DNA of 64,000 nucleotides from Copromyces sp. CBS 386.78 (GCA_030685235.1 MU839117.1:62001-126000); one strand, 5' to 3'; shown: positions 23,366 to 35,008, numbered from the stretch's first letter. Notes: generated from the letters alone by a model not told the origin. Numbers and translations are program-made.

Positions 23366-25696
23366 ATGGCATACACCCTAGAAGAGAAGTCGGCCAAGGC
23401 CGCACCCCAGCAGTCCAAGGTAACTGCCGAAGAGAGCGCTTAAGCCAGTGAGGCTCAGAAACAGGCCATCCGGGCCTAGAAGGACAAGATTGCCGCTGAG
23501 CAGGTTGTCTTCGACATCGACGACGTTCCGATTACGCCTGAGTCGGTTATTGAATAGAACGACGCCTTTCGTTGTCGATCCTTAAATATTGTCACTATTA
23601 AAGACAAATGGGACGCCCAGTCCAGAACCCTCGACATATCGAACTTCGAAGACGAGGAAGCCCTGGATAACGTCGAGGAAGCTATCGTATTTTTCAACTA
23701 GGAAGTTACCGAGAAGATGGCTAACGTACGTTATACTTTTAAGAAGGAAGACTTATACGCATTCTTATATACGAAGATTAGCGCGATCGCGAAGTACTAC
23801 GCGAAAAAAGGCGATGGTCTGTCCTTCGCTTTCCGTCCGTTGACGGCCGTTGGGAAGGAGTATTGGTCCGACCACCTTTATCGCGATGAGTCCCGCGTAG
23901 GCCCGTTGCTCGTGGACCTCCTTACCTTCAAGAACATTTGCTAAGACCCCGCCGGTATCGAGGCGATCTTCTAGGAGATTAAGTTGAGAATTATTTTCGC
24001 CGAAGCCGCTCTAGCCCAATAGCGTGGTTACCAGATTATTACTATCAACCTGAATACCAACCTCGGTAAGATGTATAAGCACGCTATGAACTTCCTTAAC
24101 TACTGGAAGTCGGCTGAAGACGAGAACGTCGAGTTTAAGAAGAAGATTACTCTCTTGGAAAATACTATCTCCAATACCGGGTCTCGAAGGAACACCTCGG
24201 TAGAGGACGACTCAGAGTCTAAGTTCCTGCGACACGAGAACGCGGCTTTACGCGAAAAGGTTCACGACCTTCAGGAGGAGGTCCAGCTGGGCCTCGCCAA
24301 ACTAAACGCTGCTATAGGACGCCGCGCGCGCGAAGAAAACGAGAACCTGGAAGCCGGCGACTCCCGTCCTGATCCCCGAGATCCGTACGACGACCGGAGT
24401 CCTTCCCCCGATCGCGGTCGCAGCCGCAGTCAGTCTCCCTCCTCCTCGAACGGTTATTACAATTGCCCTAGGCTTTTGGCCGAATTGAACGAAGTTAAGG
24501 AAGAGTTGGATAATACTAAAGACTCTCTCATTGTAGTAAGGGCTTAGGCCGAGGAGCTGGGCACCGAGGTGGCTATTAAAGAAGGCGAGATTACAGACCT
24601 AAACGCCGTAATCGCCCGCTTCACCAAGGAAAACCTGGACCTGCGCAAATAGAAAAAGAAGGTTACCATCGAGGCACCCCCCAGGAACATCGGTCAGTAC
24701 GACTACCAGCCCGAGACTATTGATGACAACTTAGATCGCGAAGGCACTCTAGCCTCCAACCTTTCGACTATAAGCACTGGTCGCCTATCCGCTAAGGAAA
24801 AAGACCCGCCGTACTTCTATAATAAAAAGGATAAAGATACTATCTCCTTTAATATCTAGTATCGTCGTATTTAAAATAAGTTCAAATTTAATGCCGATTA
24901 CTTCTGTAACGACGAGGCTAAGAAGATGTATATCGAAAACCGTACTGCTGGCAAGGCCGCCCGGGACCTGGAGCCGTACCTCGGCGAGGGACCTTACTAT
25001 ATTAAGATATTGCAATAGCTACTGGATTATTTGAAGAACGAGTACTACGATTACAACCGTAAGGAAAAGGCGATCTTCGAGTTCAACGAGCTGGTCTTTA
25101 AGATGAACCAGGATTTCCAGGACTTCTGCAACTCCTTTGTTCGCTTGGCTGGTGAGTGTAACCGCCCGGCTGACATTTGGAAATAAGAGTTCAACTGGAA
25201 ATTCCCGACAGATATTCAGAATGCCTTACTATTCGGTTATAGTGAGGACACAGTTAATTTCCCTACTTTCGTCCGCATGGCTAAGAAATGTGTGGAGAAT
25301 AGCTAACGATTGTGGAAGAGCAAGCAGAAGGAGAAGGGTAAGGAAAACAACGGTAATAAAACTTCCTCTTCATCCTCGAACACCTTTGGCAAGGCCAAAG
25401 GTTCTTCTAATTCATCCTTATCCGCAGCCAAGGGCTCGGGTGGCGGTTTCCGTCGTCCTCCGGAGATATCTAAAGAGGAGATACGTAAGTTGCTGGAAGA
25501 AGATAAGTGCTTCGTCTATAAATAGACTGGTTATCGCTTTAGGGATTGCCCCAATAAGCGTAGTAGCACGAACCGCATTAACGAACTCGTGGAATAGTTC
25601 GCCCGCAAGGCCGAAAAGGAGGATTCGGAAAAGTCTTTTAAAGCTAAAAACTAATTACCCTAGGTATTGTAGACTCCCTCCTAGGGATTGAGTTAA
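23366..25696 (+). pseudogene. Gypsy gag with CCHC zinc knuckle (RIPped)
   Basis: The frame opens at MAYTLEEKSAKAAPQQSK after the leader. It is interrupted by TAG/TAA codons that all fall where Gln or Trp is expected, so the gag is nearly continuous once these are allowed for. It has an acidic coiled-coil-like middle, an RS/SP-rich linker (about 24335-24445), a capsid-like segment (about 24800-25300), and a C-terminal CCHC knuckle at 25508-25549. There the second Cys (TGT to TAT) and the His (CAT to TAT) have been changed by transitions, consistent with RIP. The frame ends AGT-TAA-TGA at 25691-25699; that TAA overlaps the pol ATG by one base. A Lys/Ser-rich stretch precedes the knuckle. Confidence 0.85.
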
Positions 25697-28600
25697 TGAG
25701 CATCTGTCCTAGAAAGGACCTAAAAGAGATAACTGAAAAGATAGAGGTAGTAGAAATAAAGGTAGAGAGAAATTTCCTAAACGGTTACTTGGGCGGGGAA
25801 GTATTGCTTACCCCCTGCACTATAGTAAGCAATAGTAAATTATTATTTATAACTAATATATTTATTAATTCGGGAGTAAACGGAAACATTTTTATGAGCA
25901 AGACCTTCGCCGACAGACTTATTTAGAACCTTCGAATCGAGTAGCTCCGGGGATTCAAGCTATATGCGGTGGGGGGATACGACGGATAGTATAGCGAAAC
26001 CATTCAGCTCTGCCTCCGTAGTACCCTTCAGGTTTAGAATTATATCCTACCCGATGAAGTGATAATTGTCGTCAACTCAGGATACGATCTCATCCTGGGA
26101 AAACATTAGTTGCAACGACACCGAATATTGGTAGACGTAGTAAACCGGCGCCTGATCTTTCCCCAGACTAAGGAAGAGGAGCAAAGGGAGGAGCAGGAAG
26201 ATAGAGCAGCTTTGGTAAAATAAAGAGCTGCGACTTTAAGACGGATCCAGCAAAAGATATAAGAATTGGAAATAATAACCGACGGAGCCTGCCCCGAAGA
26301 GCCTAAGCCTACGACTACCCGACCTATAGAACTTTTCGAAGAATTAAAAGTTAGACCTGTTAAGAAGGGGGAGATCGAGGAGTTAGTTAAAATGGAAAGG
26401 GAACTGTACGGCCTGTACGCTCTAGTTAGTTACGATACGGGACCCGGCCTGCCTTCGAGACGAGAATATATCGTAATGCTAGACGCCGAGAGGGCTAACG
26501 ACCTATATTAAGGGGAGGATGCCCGAGGCTGTTATCGATTAAAGAGGGATGGCGTAAGTTGGTATAAGTATTATAATAATTTAGCCGTCGTAGGTGCCGA
26601 GGCCTTCTTAAAGTTTTGCGAACGGGAATATATAGGTGTAATAAGTCTTTACGAGTTGGACCGATTTATCGAAGATTAAAAACGGAAGGACTAGATATTA
26701 AAAGAGGACGACGCTGAGCTTCGAGAGAGGGTAAGAAAGGAGGTTCCCGAATACGCCTACTAATATTTAAATGTCTTCAGCAAAAAGCAATCCGACATTC
26801 TACCCGACTATCGGCCTAGCGATTATAAGATCGAGTTAGAAGAAGGCACTAGACCGGAAGAACTCGGTTATAGCCCACTATATAAGATAACGTTGGACGA
26901 GCTGGAGGCGTGTCGGAAATACGTTAACGAAGCCTTAGCGAAGGGGTTTATCGAGAGTAATTTAGCGCCTTAGGCGGCGCCTATTCTATTTGCGCTAAAG
27001 GCTAATAGAAGACTCCGTTTTTATATCGACTACCGGAAGCTTAACGTTATTACCCGAAAAGATAGATACCCGTTGCCGCTAATCGAGGAAACTATAGCTC
27101 GGATTAGCTAGGCTAAGATCTTTACGAAGATAGATATCCGGCAAGCTTTTTACCGAATCTATATATATCCGGACGATAAGGAGTTGACGACGTTTAGGAC
27201 TCGTTACGGGGCTTATAAATATAAGGTATTGCCTTTCGGGCTAATAAATGGGCTATTTACCTTTTAGAGATATATTAACGACACTTTAATAGGATATTTG
27301 GACGACTTCTGCAACGCTTATATCGACGACATCCTAATTTATTCCAATTCGCTGGAAGAGTATAAGGTGTACGTTAAGAAGGTATTGGCTAGATTGGAGG
27401 CGGCCGGCCTCCAGGCCGACCTAGACAAGTGTGAATTCTACGTCGAGAAAACCAAATTTCTAGAATTTATTATTGGAAAGGATGGCGTAGCCGTCGACCC
27501 CTAGAAGATAGCTGTCGTCAAGGACTGGCAGGTCCCTACTAATGTCCGAGGAGTCTAGTCCTTCTTAGGATTCTGTAACTTCTACCGGAAGTTTGTAAAG
27601 GATTACAGCCGGATTGCCAAGCTATTAATCGCACTTACGAAGAAGGGTAAGGAGTACTGCTGGACTAAGGACTGCTAGGCAGCCTTCGAAGAATTGAAGG
27701 CCAAGTTGCTAATAGCGCCCATCCTTAGCCATTTCCAATACGATCGTCCTACACGTATGGAGACGGACGCATTTGACGGGGTAGTAGCCGGAGTCCTCTC
27801 CTAGGAGGTCGTAGGGGATTGGAAGCCGGTCGTATTCTTCTCCGAGACTATATACGGCGCCGAATATAACTACTCGATTTATAATAAGGAGCTAATAGCT
27901 ATTGTCCGAGCGTTATAATGCTGGAGGTCGGAATTCGTAGGATTGTAGACCCCCTTTTTAGTTATTACGGATTACGAAGTATTAAAATACTTTAGTACGA
28001 AGCGATTCCTCAACCTACGTTAGGCCGGATGGGCCGAATTCCTAGCCTAATACTATTTTATTATCTCTTACCGGCCGGGCAAGGATAACGGAGCCGCCGA
28101 CGCCCTCTCTAGGAAATCCGAAGACCTAAAGATTTAAAAGGCTAGACAAGAGGCGCATCGTACGATCTGCATCTTTAAAACTCTCGATAATAGGACTATA
28201 ACCTACGTGGACGATGTAACTACGATCTCAATACTAGAGGTACTTATAGCTATTATAGCCACCGTTACTAGCCTTATAGAAATCGATATAGAGGTATTAC
28301 GGATACTAGAGGACGGGGAGCCCCCGTCCCGGGACGAGGTGCTGGAGGGGTATATCCTGCTGGATCGGCTGATCCTCGAGAATAAAACTAGCGGGGAGCT
28401 CGAAATTTATTGAGATATAGCTCGTCGGGGGGAAAATGGGTACTAGCTGGTCGCTTATAATAAGATCCTAACCCGTTACGGCAAGATAGTAGTGCTACTC
28501 GGTACTTTGAGGGTATAAGTAATATATAAGCTTTATTCGAAAATTACTACGGTATACCCTAGACGAAATAAGACCAGACGGCTGGTCTTAGTACAATATT

Positions 28601-29946
28601 GGTAGCCGGGGATAACTGGGGACGTTAATCGTTACGTCGCCAATTATATAATATACTATGCCTCGAAAGTTCCTCGTAATAAGATACCCGGAATATTGCA
28701 CCCCCTCTCCATCCTAGAGCGGAGCTGGACCTGCCTCGCTATAGATTATAAGACGATACTAAAAGACCGACATAGGTTCGATAATGCTCTAGTTATTATT
28801 GACCGGCTGAGTAAGGTTATATAGACTATTCCGTGCTATACTATAGTAACGGCTAAGGATGCGGCACGTATGTACTACGAGGGACCCTACCACGTTTATA
28901 GTCTGCCTAGAGAAGTGGTGTCCGACCGAAGCCCCTAGTTTATCGCAGATTTTACTAACGAACTAGCTAAGATTCTTAATATTAAATAGAAATTAGCTTC
29001 CTCTAGACATAGCCAGACAGCGGGCTAGGCCGAAATTATGAACGAATATCTAGACTAGAGGTTGCGGCCGTTTGTGAACTACTTCCAAGATAATTGGTTA
29101 GAAGCTATCCCGGCTATAGATGCTATATAAATAGGCATGCCCTACGAAAGCTTGGGGGGGTTATAGCCGCACGAGGTGCTTCGAGGATTCCTAATGCCCG
29201 GAACTCTCGATTGGGCTTCCCGCTCCACTTTAACAAGGCTTACCGCGAGGGAGAGATTTAATAAAGGAGAGGCGTAGGACCTAGTTAAGAGGATCCAAGG
29301 GTACGTTACGAAGGCTAAAGAACTAATAACGTCCGTACAAGCACGGATGGTCAAGCAAGCCAACTAATACCGTCGTATGCCGGATTTCGACGTCGGGGAT
29401 AAGGTTTTTATTATCAAGCGGAACCAGCTCTCCGATAGGCCTAATTAGAAGCTCGATTTCCCTGTTACCAATAGGTAGTTTAGGATCGTGGGAAGGCATA
29501 GTCACTTATACCGCTTAGAAGTCCTAGAAGGGTGGAGAGGGTCCGACGTATTCTACGTAGATTACTTAAGGAAGTATCCCGATAACCCTTTGCTAGGCTA
29601 GTATACGGAGGCACCGCCGGGCGAGTATATTGGAGACGATATCGAATGGGAAGTTGAGGACGTGTTGGCATCCAGGATACACCGCGGTAGGCTCCAATAT
29701 CAGGCTAGCTGGAGAGGCTGTAACCCTGATCCAGAGTATTACGATGCGCGCAACTTCAAGAATTCGGCCAGCCTGCTCAAGGCCTTCTACGATCGTTACC
29801 CGGAACAGCCTAGACCGCCCAAGAGACTGGAGAGATGGCTACAGGCGGCGGAGGCGGAGGAGTTTGATGACGATCACGAAGAGGATAATATACCAGTACG
29901 CAAAGGGATAAGGTTGACTCGGCGCAATATTGGGGCAAGGAAATGA
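25696..29946 (+). pseudogene. Gypsy pol: protease, RT, RNase H, integrase, chromodomain (RIPped)
   Basis: It starts at ATG 25696, one base inside the gag stop. The protease active site reads NSGVNG at 25867-25884, the RIPped DSG. Reverse transcriptase landmarks are [20 protein letters not shown] (about 27010-27070) and an intact YIDD at 27319-27330. RNase H follows (about 27720-28110) with YRPGKDNGAADALSR. Integrase covers about 28680-29100 (AIDYK, DRS, and a region with NEYL). The C-terminal chromodomain, about 29640-29805 (EWEVEDVLASR...YQASWRG...NFKNSASLL), places it among chromoviruses. Stops are scattered TAG/TAA at Gln/Trp positions, and His-to-Tyr and Ala-to-Val changes are frequent, so C-to-T on the sense strand dominates. 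It is non-functional as it stands. Confidence 0.9.
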
Positions 29947-30200
29947 ATTGGCAAGGGTTGACTTAATCGTATAGAACGGGGTGGTTATCAACATGCCGCA
30001 GTAGATAGTTGGCGCAGTTGGGAATGGCGCGGGGGCCCGGAACCAATTGACCAATTAGGAGCCCGAGGACACCCCCCCTCTATCTGGAAAGCGACCGTAT
30101 TCGAGCCAAGGTAACGGCGATTTTTTCTTTTGTTTTTGATTGGAGGAAACGGGGTTGGGACCCACTTTACATGTATATAGCTTTCTATACTTTTTTGCAC

Positions 30201-30232
30201 GACTCGGGACGAGTCTTTTTCGGAGGGGGGGG
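30201..30232 (+). promoter_or_regulatory. Stem-loop plus polypurine tract before the Gypsy 3' LTR
   Basis: GACTC (30201-30205) and GAGTC (30211-30215) form a 5-bp stem with a 5-nt loop, followed by CTTTTTCGGAGGGGGGGGTG and the LTR. The same arrangement with a different loop stands before the 3' LTR of the gag-only element. Confidence 0.7.
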
Positions 30233-30235
30233 TGA

Positions 30236-30456
30236 TGTCACGGCACTGGCGGATGGTTCCGGTATACGGACCCAGCCCACCGTCACGGCACTGCACGTGA
30301 CGTCGCGCGCACAGGGCACCAGAGCTCGGGGTCAAAACCCTCGACTCGTGGCGCGCCTTTGCACGTTTCCCTCTTTTCTTCTCCATCTTGTGATTCTACT
30401 ATAGACCTGGAATCAACGTGTTAAGCTTGTCTCTCGTGACCACGTCGCTCGTGACA
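30236..30456 (+). repeat. Gypsy 3' LTR (221 bp)
   Basis: One difference from the 5' LTR, a C-to-T in CpA context. Followed by TSD AAAAT. Confidence 0.95.
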
Positions 30457-30461
30457 AAAAT

Positions 30462-31009
30462 AGGGAGGGGTATAAAGTAGGAGTTGAACTTTCATTAAAT
30501 TTACTTATCGACCCTGCCCTATAGTAGTATTAATTATAGGGTATATAGCGTTATTAATAGTATAATTTGGAGATTTGTAGGTAGGATATAGGGCGATTCC
30601 GGATTTTTATATTTTATTATTTTAATCTACTTTTTTTCTAATAATATAAAACTACTAAAAAAAATCGTATATATATAGAAATTACACCGTTTTAATCGCT
30701 AGATTGAATTGAGTCGATATATCTAATTTATATAAAATTTAATATACTTTTATAGTAGATACAAGTATTGGAAATAGTATTGAGATTTTAGTAAGTGGGG
30801 ATAATAGGATATTAAAACTACGTTAATATAGTTTAATATATTAAATATATTCATTTAAAATCTAAAATATTTTAAATTTAGTATAGAGTTTATATTCGTT
30901 TTTATATATACGATTTTATATACTTTAGAGAATAAATTTAGCGATTTGAATTTATAGTTGGATATATACGATATATTTAGATTTAGTTGATACGAAGGTA
31001 GTTTAAGCA
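30462..31009. other. Harbinger interior between the Gypsy and TRIM insertions
   Basis: AT-rich, RIPped. It begins with the remaining unit of the G-rich tandem repeat and the end of the Myb-like gene, then holds no readable coding sequence. Confidence 0.5.
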
Positions 31010-31014
31010 GTTAG

Positions 31015-31549
31015 TGTTATAGGTTGACATTGGCTATATAGTGTGCACTACGAGTTCTGCCTAGCAAGCAGAATATCGTCTACCTTTTACCGGGTAGTTT
31101 AGCGTTGTCAGGACATGTGCACTCCTACCTTGTCATAGTATGTTCTACTTAACAATGGGACGTCGTAGGTTCAATTCCCCGATGTGGCATATTGTAGAGC
31201 GGTTTTTGGCGTGCGACTCCGACCACACAGTGGGAAGATAGGAGGCATAGGAAAATATTACTAACACTAAGACCGGCATATCAACGGCTACCCCTATTGT
31301 AAACCTCGAGTTTGGGTAGTGCTATATAGCTATCGCGCGGCGATAAAATCCTTCGCGATATTGTCGCCTCCGTTAGGGAGCGGAGCCTTATCTTAATGTC
31401 TTCGATATCGCTTTAAAGGAAGGTAGTATTACAGGTTGACATTGGCTATATAGTGTGTACTACGAATTCTACCTAGCAAGCAGAACATCGTCTACCTTTT
31501 ACTGGGTAGTTTGGCGTTGTCGGGATATGTGCACTCCTGCCCTATTATA
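31015..31549. mobile_element. TRIM-like miniature LTR element (535 bp)
   Basis: Two 123-bp direct repeats (31015-31137 and 31427-31549) surround about 290 bp without coding capacity. A perfect 5-bp duplication GTTAG stands at 31010-31014 and 31550-31554, flush with both repeats. The repeats begin TGTTATAGG/TATTACAGG, and nearly all their differences are transitions. A purine-rich AAAGGAAGGTAG precedes the second repeat. The interior contains GGTTCAATTCC, a chance or genuine B-box-like motif. Size and layout fit terminal-repeat retrotransposons in miniature. Confidence 0.75.
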
Positions 31550-31689
31550 GTTAGTACCAGATCTATTTATTTGCTACTAAATTTCAATATTGTAATTCCC
31601 TTCCTCTCCCCTCTCCCCCCTCTACTCTATATTAAACTTTTTATTCTATATTAAACTTTCTATTCTATATTTCCCTTCTTTTACGTAGC

Positions 31690-33056
31690 TTAAAATAATA
31701 ACCCTTCTATATCTTTTTCGCGATGCGATCGCGATAGTTAAATATATATCCTTTTACGCCGCTATTAAGTTTAGTTTTTATAAAGTTATTCTTCTCCCTT
31801 ACTTTATTTGCTAATGTGGAATTAATTCCGCTTACTAGATTTCTTTCGATTTGGATTATATCTTCCAAAGTTAATATTTTATTATTAACGACGTATTTAA
31901 ATTCGTTAAGGAGGTTATTATATTAAAGTAATTAGTTTAATACCCTTGCCGTCGTTAAAATTATTTTATTCTATACTTCGATACTAAAGTTGGGCGTAAT
32001 ACGATAGATCTTAAATATGCCCTTTAGCCTCCTAATTGTTTTTTCGACGATAATACGCTTTTAGCTATGGCGAAGGTTATATAATTCTTCGAAATTAGTA
32101 GGTCTAAGCCTTACCTTTTCGCTTTCCTTTAAGTAATATTAAATACTTCGATAGGGTATAAATAGTCGATTACTATACCTATACTTAATATTAGTTAAAT
32201 AAAATTAACCGGATGGGATTTTGAACCCTTAATTGAAGGTATTGTTAAGGACTTTTATATCGTTGGTTAAACCCTCTTAACTAGGTATTACGAAGGTTAG
32301 TATACCTTCGAAGGTATAGGCTATTATTACGTTGGTTAATAGGCTTCCCTTCCTATTACGCTATAACTTTTAATTATTTATAGGAATCTTAATAGGAAAG
32401 TGTAAGCTATTGAGAACTCCTAGTACCCTTTTGAAGTTATATACTTTCGGATCCGCTATAATAGTAGGGGAGGTTATGAGCTTAGGTAGACGAATTTTAT
32501 ATTGGGTAAAAACGAGGTATACGTTTAGGACTTTATAAAATACCTTATTTAATATAGGTAAATAAAGTCTCCTATTATTTCTTATTCTAATCCTAACTAA
32601 CTTGTATATAGTATCGATATTGTAACCTATTATATACCCAGCTAATTTAAAAGTTATACCCTACCTAATTACAAATATAAATATTAATACCTTTTCGTAT
32701 ATAGATATTATTCGTATATTAGATAATAAGGTATAGTTGGTAAATTAGTATACTAGAGTAAAAAAGGTTTAGGTCCCTATACGTATTAAATTTCTAAACC
32801 GACCTTCGTGTTTATATAGAAGGTCTTTGGTAGTATATATTCTTTATAGCCTAAATAAATTTATGGGGATACGGGGGTTTTAGTACGTTTAAGAGATTGC
32901 TAGTATAATAATAGCTATTTATAGTACTTTTCTACGTAGTTTACGACGTTTGCGGCGTAGTATAAGTGTTATAGTAGTTTGGATAGAGGCTATTGCGAGG
33001 GTGTTGGAGATGGTGGTTATAAAGGGAGGTGTCGCTGTTACGTAGTTTGGGATTTG
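31690..33056 (-). pseudogene. PIF/Harbinger DDE transposase (RIPped)
   Basis: Read on the minus strand, the DDE_Tnp_4-type core is clear. RVLGVLNSLHFPIK carries the first catalytic position, Asp now AAT at 32409-32411. EGLTNDIKVL retains the second Asp at 32259-32261. FIPYRSI...YYLKE, then RPTNFEELYNLRHS, and the Glu in IIVEKTIRRLKG (32043-32045) complete the core. An upstream HTH-like part reads FKLAGYIIGYNIDTIY. Interruptions are TAG/TAA, as expected from RIP of Gln/Trp codons. It is convergent with the Myb-like gene, the usual two-gene arrangement of the superfamily. The 5' end is uncertain because the gag-only element inserted next to it. Confidence 0.8.
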
Positions 33057-33061
33057 ATAGA

Positions 33062-33254
33062 TGTCACGGCTGGGCCAGACATGTGCCAGATCACATGGTT
33101 ACTCTGATCTTCCATCTCATGTGTCGTCCTTCTTATAAGAACGTCACTCCTTCCATCCGATGTAACTAGCTTCTTCTTCCTTCTTCATCTTTACTTATTT
33201 ATCAATTATGTCAGATTATTCGTGTCCACCACTCGAGATCTACGTGCTGTGACA
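33062..33254 (+). repeat. Gag-only element 5' LTR (193 bp)
   Basis: Identical by eye to 35046-35238; holds ATCTTTACTTA at 33187-33197, the inferred RNA 5' end. Confidence 0.95.
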
Positions 33255-33256
33255 CT

Positions 33257-33267
33257 TAAGTAAAGAT
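33257..33267 (+). promoter_or_regulatory. Predicted self-priming primer-binding site of the gag-only element
   Basis: TAAGTAAAGAT, two bases after the LTR, is complementary to ATCTTTACTTA at 33187-33197. Same length (11 nt) and same ATCTT start as in the neighbouring Gypsy element. Confidence 0.65.
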
Positions 33268-33866
33268 CCTTCCTACGGGTCGTATTATCAAACCTTTCAT
33301 CCCAACCACCGCGGATTCCGGAACATCGGATTCTCACGATATCTGCAGTACTCGAAACTAGGCGCGCATCGCCAACTCCGTACCTCTTGGGATGACAGAT
33401 CATCACCACTCATCAGATGACATTGGATTCATTACCAATTGGCCGGATTGGTCTAAGGTTAAAGATGCAGCACTATAGCGACCCTCCATTCGGGACCTCA
33501 GCCGCAATCCAACGTGGTTCAGCCCATCTCTCTCTTTTTCTCCTGGTTTTGACAGCCCAGCTCAAATTCTGTCACTTTCCCCTCTTTTCAGACCAACGGA
33601 TGAGTGCCGTCATAACTCATCTAGTCTCATCTACCCGCACCGCCTTTTCTGTCGTTTGGTACCCGCTGTGTTGAGCCGCATCTCATCTGATGGCTTCCCG
33701 AGACATCTGCAAGATTCCCGTTGTCAAATCTGCAAGACCCACTTTGGCCTCATCAATGAAGAACACTGCCAGACGGACACTCCCTTTTTTTTCTCCCTCC
33801 CTCTCCCCCTCCCTTTCTCTCGGCATCTTTCGGAGCATTGGAGTCACCTCGCCGTCAAACACCACC

Positions 33867-34877
33867 ATGGCAGAGCAAGTACCAGCAACACCAGGCCCAC
33901 CAGATCTTGCAACCTTGGCCATGGAGGTCCAGAAGCAGGTTGATCGTATGAATGAGTGCGAGAAAGCCTTTACGCTTTTGAGAAACGACTGCTCTGGCTT
34001 GCGTAAGCAGGTTACGACCTTAGGCAAAGCGCTCGATAACAACACTGCCCTGGTTCAAGCCCTCAATCAGCAGACCATTCAGCAGTCAGGCCAGCAATCC
34101 ACCAGATCCTCAACCTCAAAGCCGAAACCTTCCCTCCCCGATGTCGATAAGTTTTCAGGCGCGGCTTATACCTTCGAAACCTGGTTGCCTTCCATAGAAG
34201 CCAAGTTACGCATTGATGGAGACGCCATTGGTAGTACTGAAGCCCAGTTTTGGTATGTCTTTTCTCGTCTCGAAGGAAAGATCCAAGCCCTGGTGATGCC
34301 TCAAGTTACCCAAGCTTCGGAAAGCGTACCTCCCAGCTTCGACCCTCAGGATCTCCTGGATCAACTGGACCGGATTTACGATAATCCCCATAAGGTTCAA
34401 CAAGCAGAAAACGCCCTCTACGCTCTTCACCAAGGCGATGAAGGATTTGGCCTCTTTATGGCTAAGTTCGAAAGGCTTCTCTACAAGGCCAAAGCCAACC
34501 TCTGGACAGAACCAGCCAAAATCTCCCTTATCCGTCAAGCTCTCAATAAGGATACCCGCAAACGTGCTCAGCTCCTCCGGCCACCTCCGATTACTTACGT
34601 GGATTACGTTCAAAAGCTCAAAGAGACCGTTAACTCTATTTACAAATCCAGGGATAAAGACGCTATGGAGATCGATGCAATCCAGGCCAAGAAATCAGCT
34701 TCCATCTCGACTCTGGAATTTGCTGGACCTTCCTCTTCACGTGCTCAACTCAATATGGTTTCTGGTCTTTCATCTGATGATGATGATGATGATGATGATG
34801 AGCATTCAACGGATTCTGAGTCGGATTTCGAGCGCAAACTTGAGCGCATGGCATATGGTAATCGGACGAGATGCTGA
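33867..34877 (+). CDS. Gag-like capsid protein of the non-autonomous LTR element
   Basis: An intact frame, 336 residues from the ATG at 33867 (MAEQVPATPGPPDLATLAM). An upstream in-frame ATG at 33690 would add 59 residues, but lies in a leader with a pyrimidine tract, so I prefer the later start. There is a coiled-coil segment (about 10-70), then a retrotransposon-gag fold: VDKFSGAAYTFETWLPSIEAKL, FWYVFSRLEGKIQALV, LLDQLDRIYDNPHKVQQAENAL, FMAKFERLLYKA. It ends in an acidic run of eight Asp and stops with no CCHC knuckle, so pol and the gag C-terminus appear deleted together. A possible intron acceptor (TTTTTTCTTCCAG) follows near 34895-34907. Confidence 0.85.
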   Translation: MAEQVPATPGPPDLATLAMEVQKQVDRMNECEKAFTLLRNDCSGLRKQVTTLGKALDNNTALVQALNQQTIQQSGQQSTRSSTSKPKPSLPDVDKFSGAAYTFETWLPSIEAKLRIDGDAIGSTEAQFWYVFSRLEGKIQALVMPQVTQASESVPPSFDPQDLLDQLDRIYDNPHKVQQAENALYALHQGDEGFGLFMAKFERLLYKAKANLWTEPAKISLIRQALNKDTRKRAQLLRPPPITYVDYVQKLKETVNSIYKSRDKDAMEIDAIQAKKSASISTLEFAGPSSSRAQLNMVSGLSSDDDDDDDDEHSTDSESDFERKLERMAYGNRTRC

Positions 34878-35008
34878 TCCTTTCTTTTTACCTTTTTTCT
34901 TCCAGATTGTCGGGTCCCCTTCATGTCACATGTCATATGTTACTGCTTTTTATTATCATTCAAAACTATCCAAAACAGCGTTGCTTTCTTCAATTCTGGG
35001 TCTTCTTC

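Larger units (their letters stand above)
22973..30456 (+). mobile_element. Ty3/Gypsy chromovirus (Tf1/sushi-like), moderately RIPped
   Basis: This is a 7484-bp element with 221-bp LTRs that differ at one site (C 23002 / T 30265), termini TGTCACGGCA...GTGACA, and TSD AAAAT (22968-22972 and 30457-30461). The order is leader, gag, protease-RT-RNaseH-integrase, chromodomain, then a stem-loop, polypurine tract and 3' LTR. Stops are almost all Gln or Trp codons turned to TAG/TAA. An 11-nt match between LTR (23122-23132) and the sequence at the LTR/PBS junction (23193-23203) predicts self-priming. It lies in the Myb-like gene of the Harbinger element. Confidence 0.95.

Noticed and set aside
29988..30404. 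Open frames crossing the Gypsy 3' LTR (also 22754-23123 at the 5' LTR)
   Set aside because: They run through LTR sequence in antisense and are repeated at both LTRs.
31150..31190. Possible tRNA gene around GGTTCAATTCC
   Set aside because: Only a B-box-like string; no A-box at the right distance and the T-stem does not pair.
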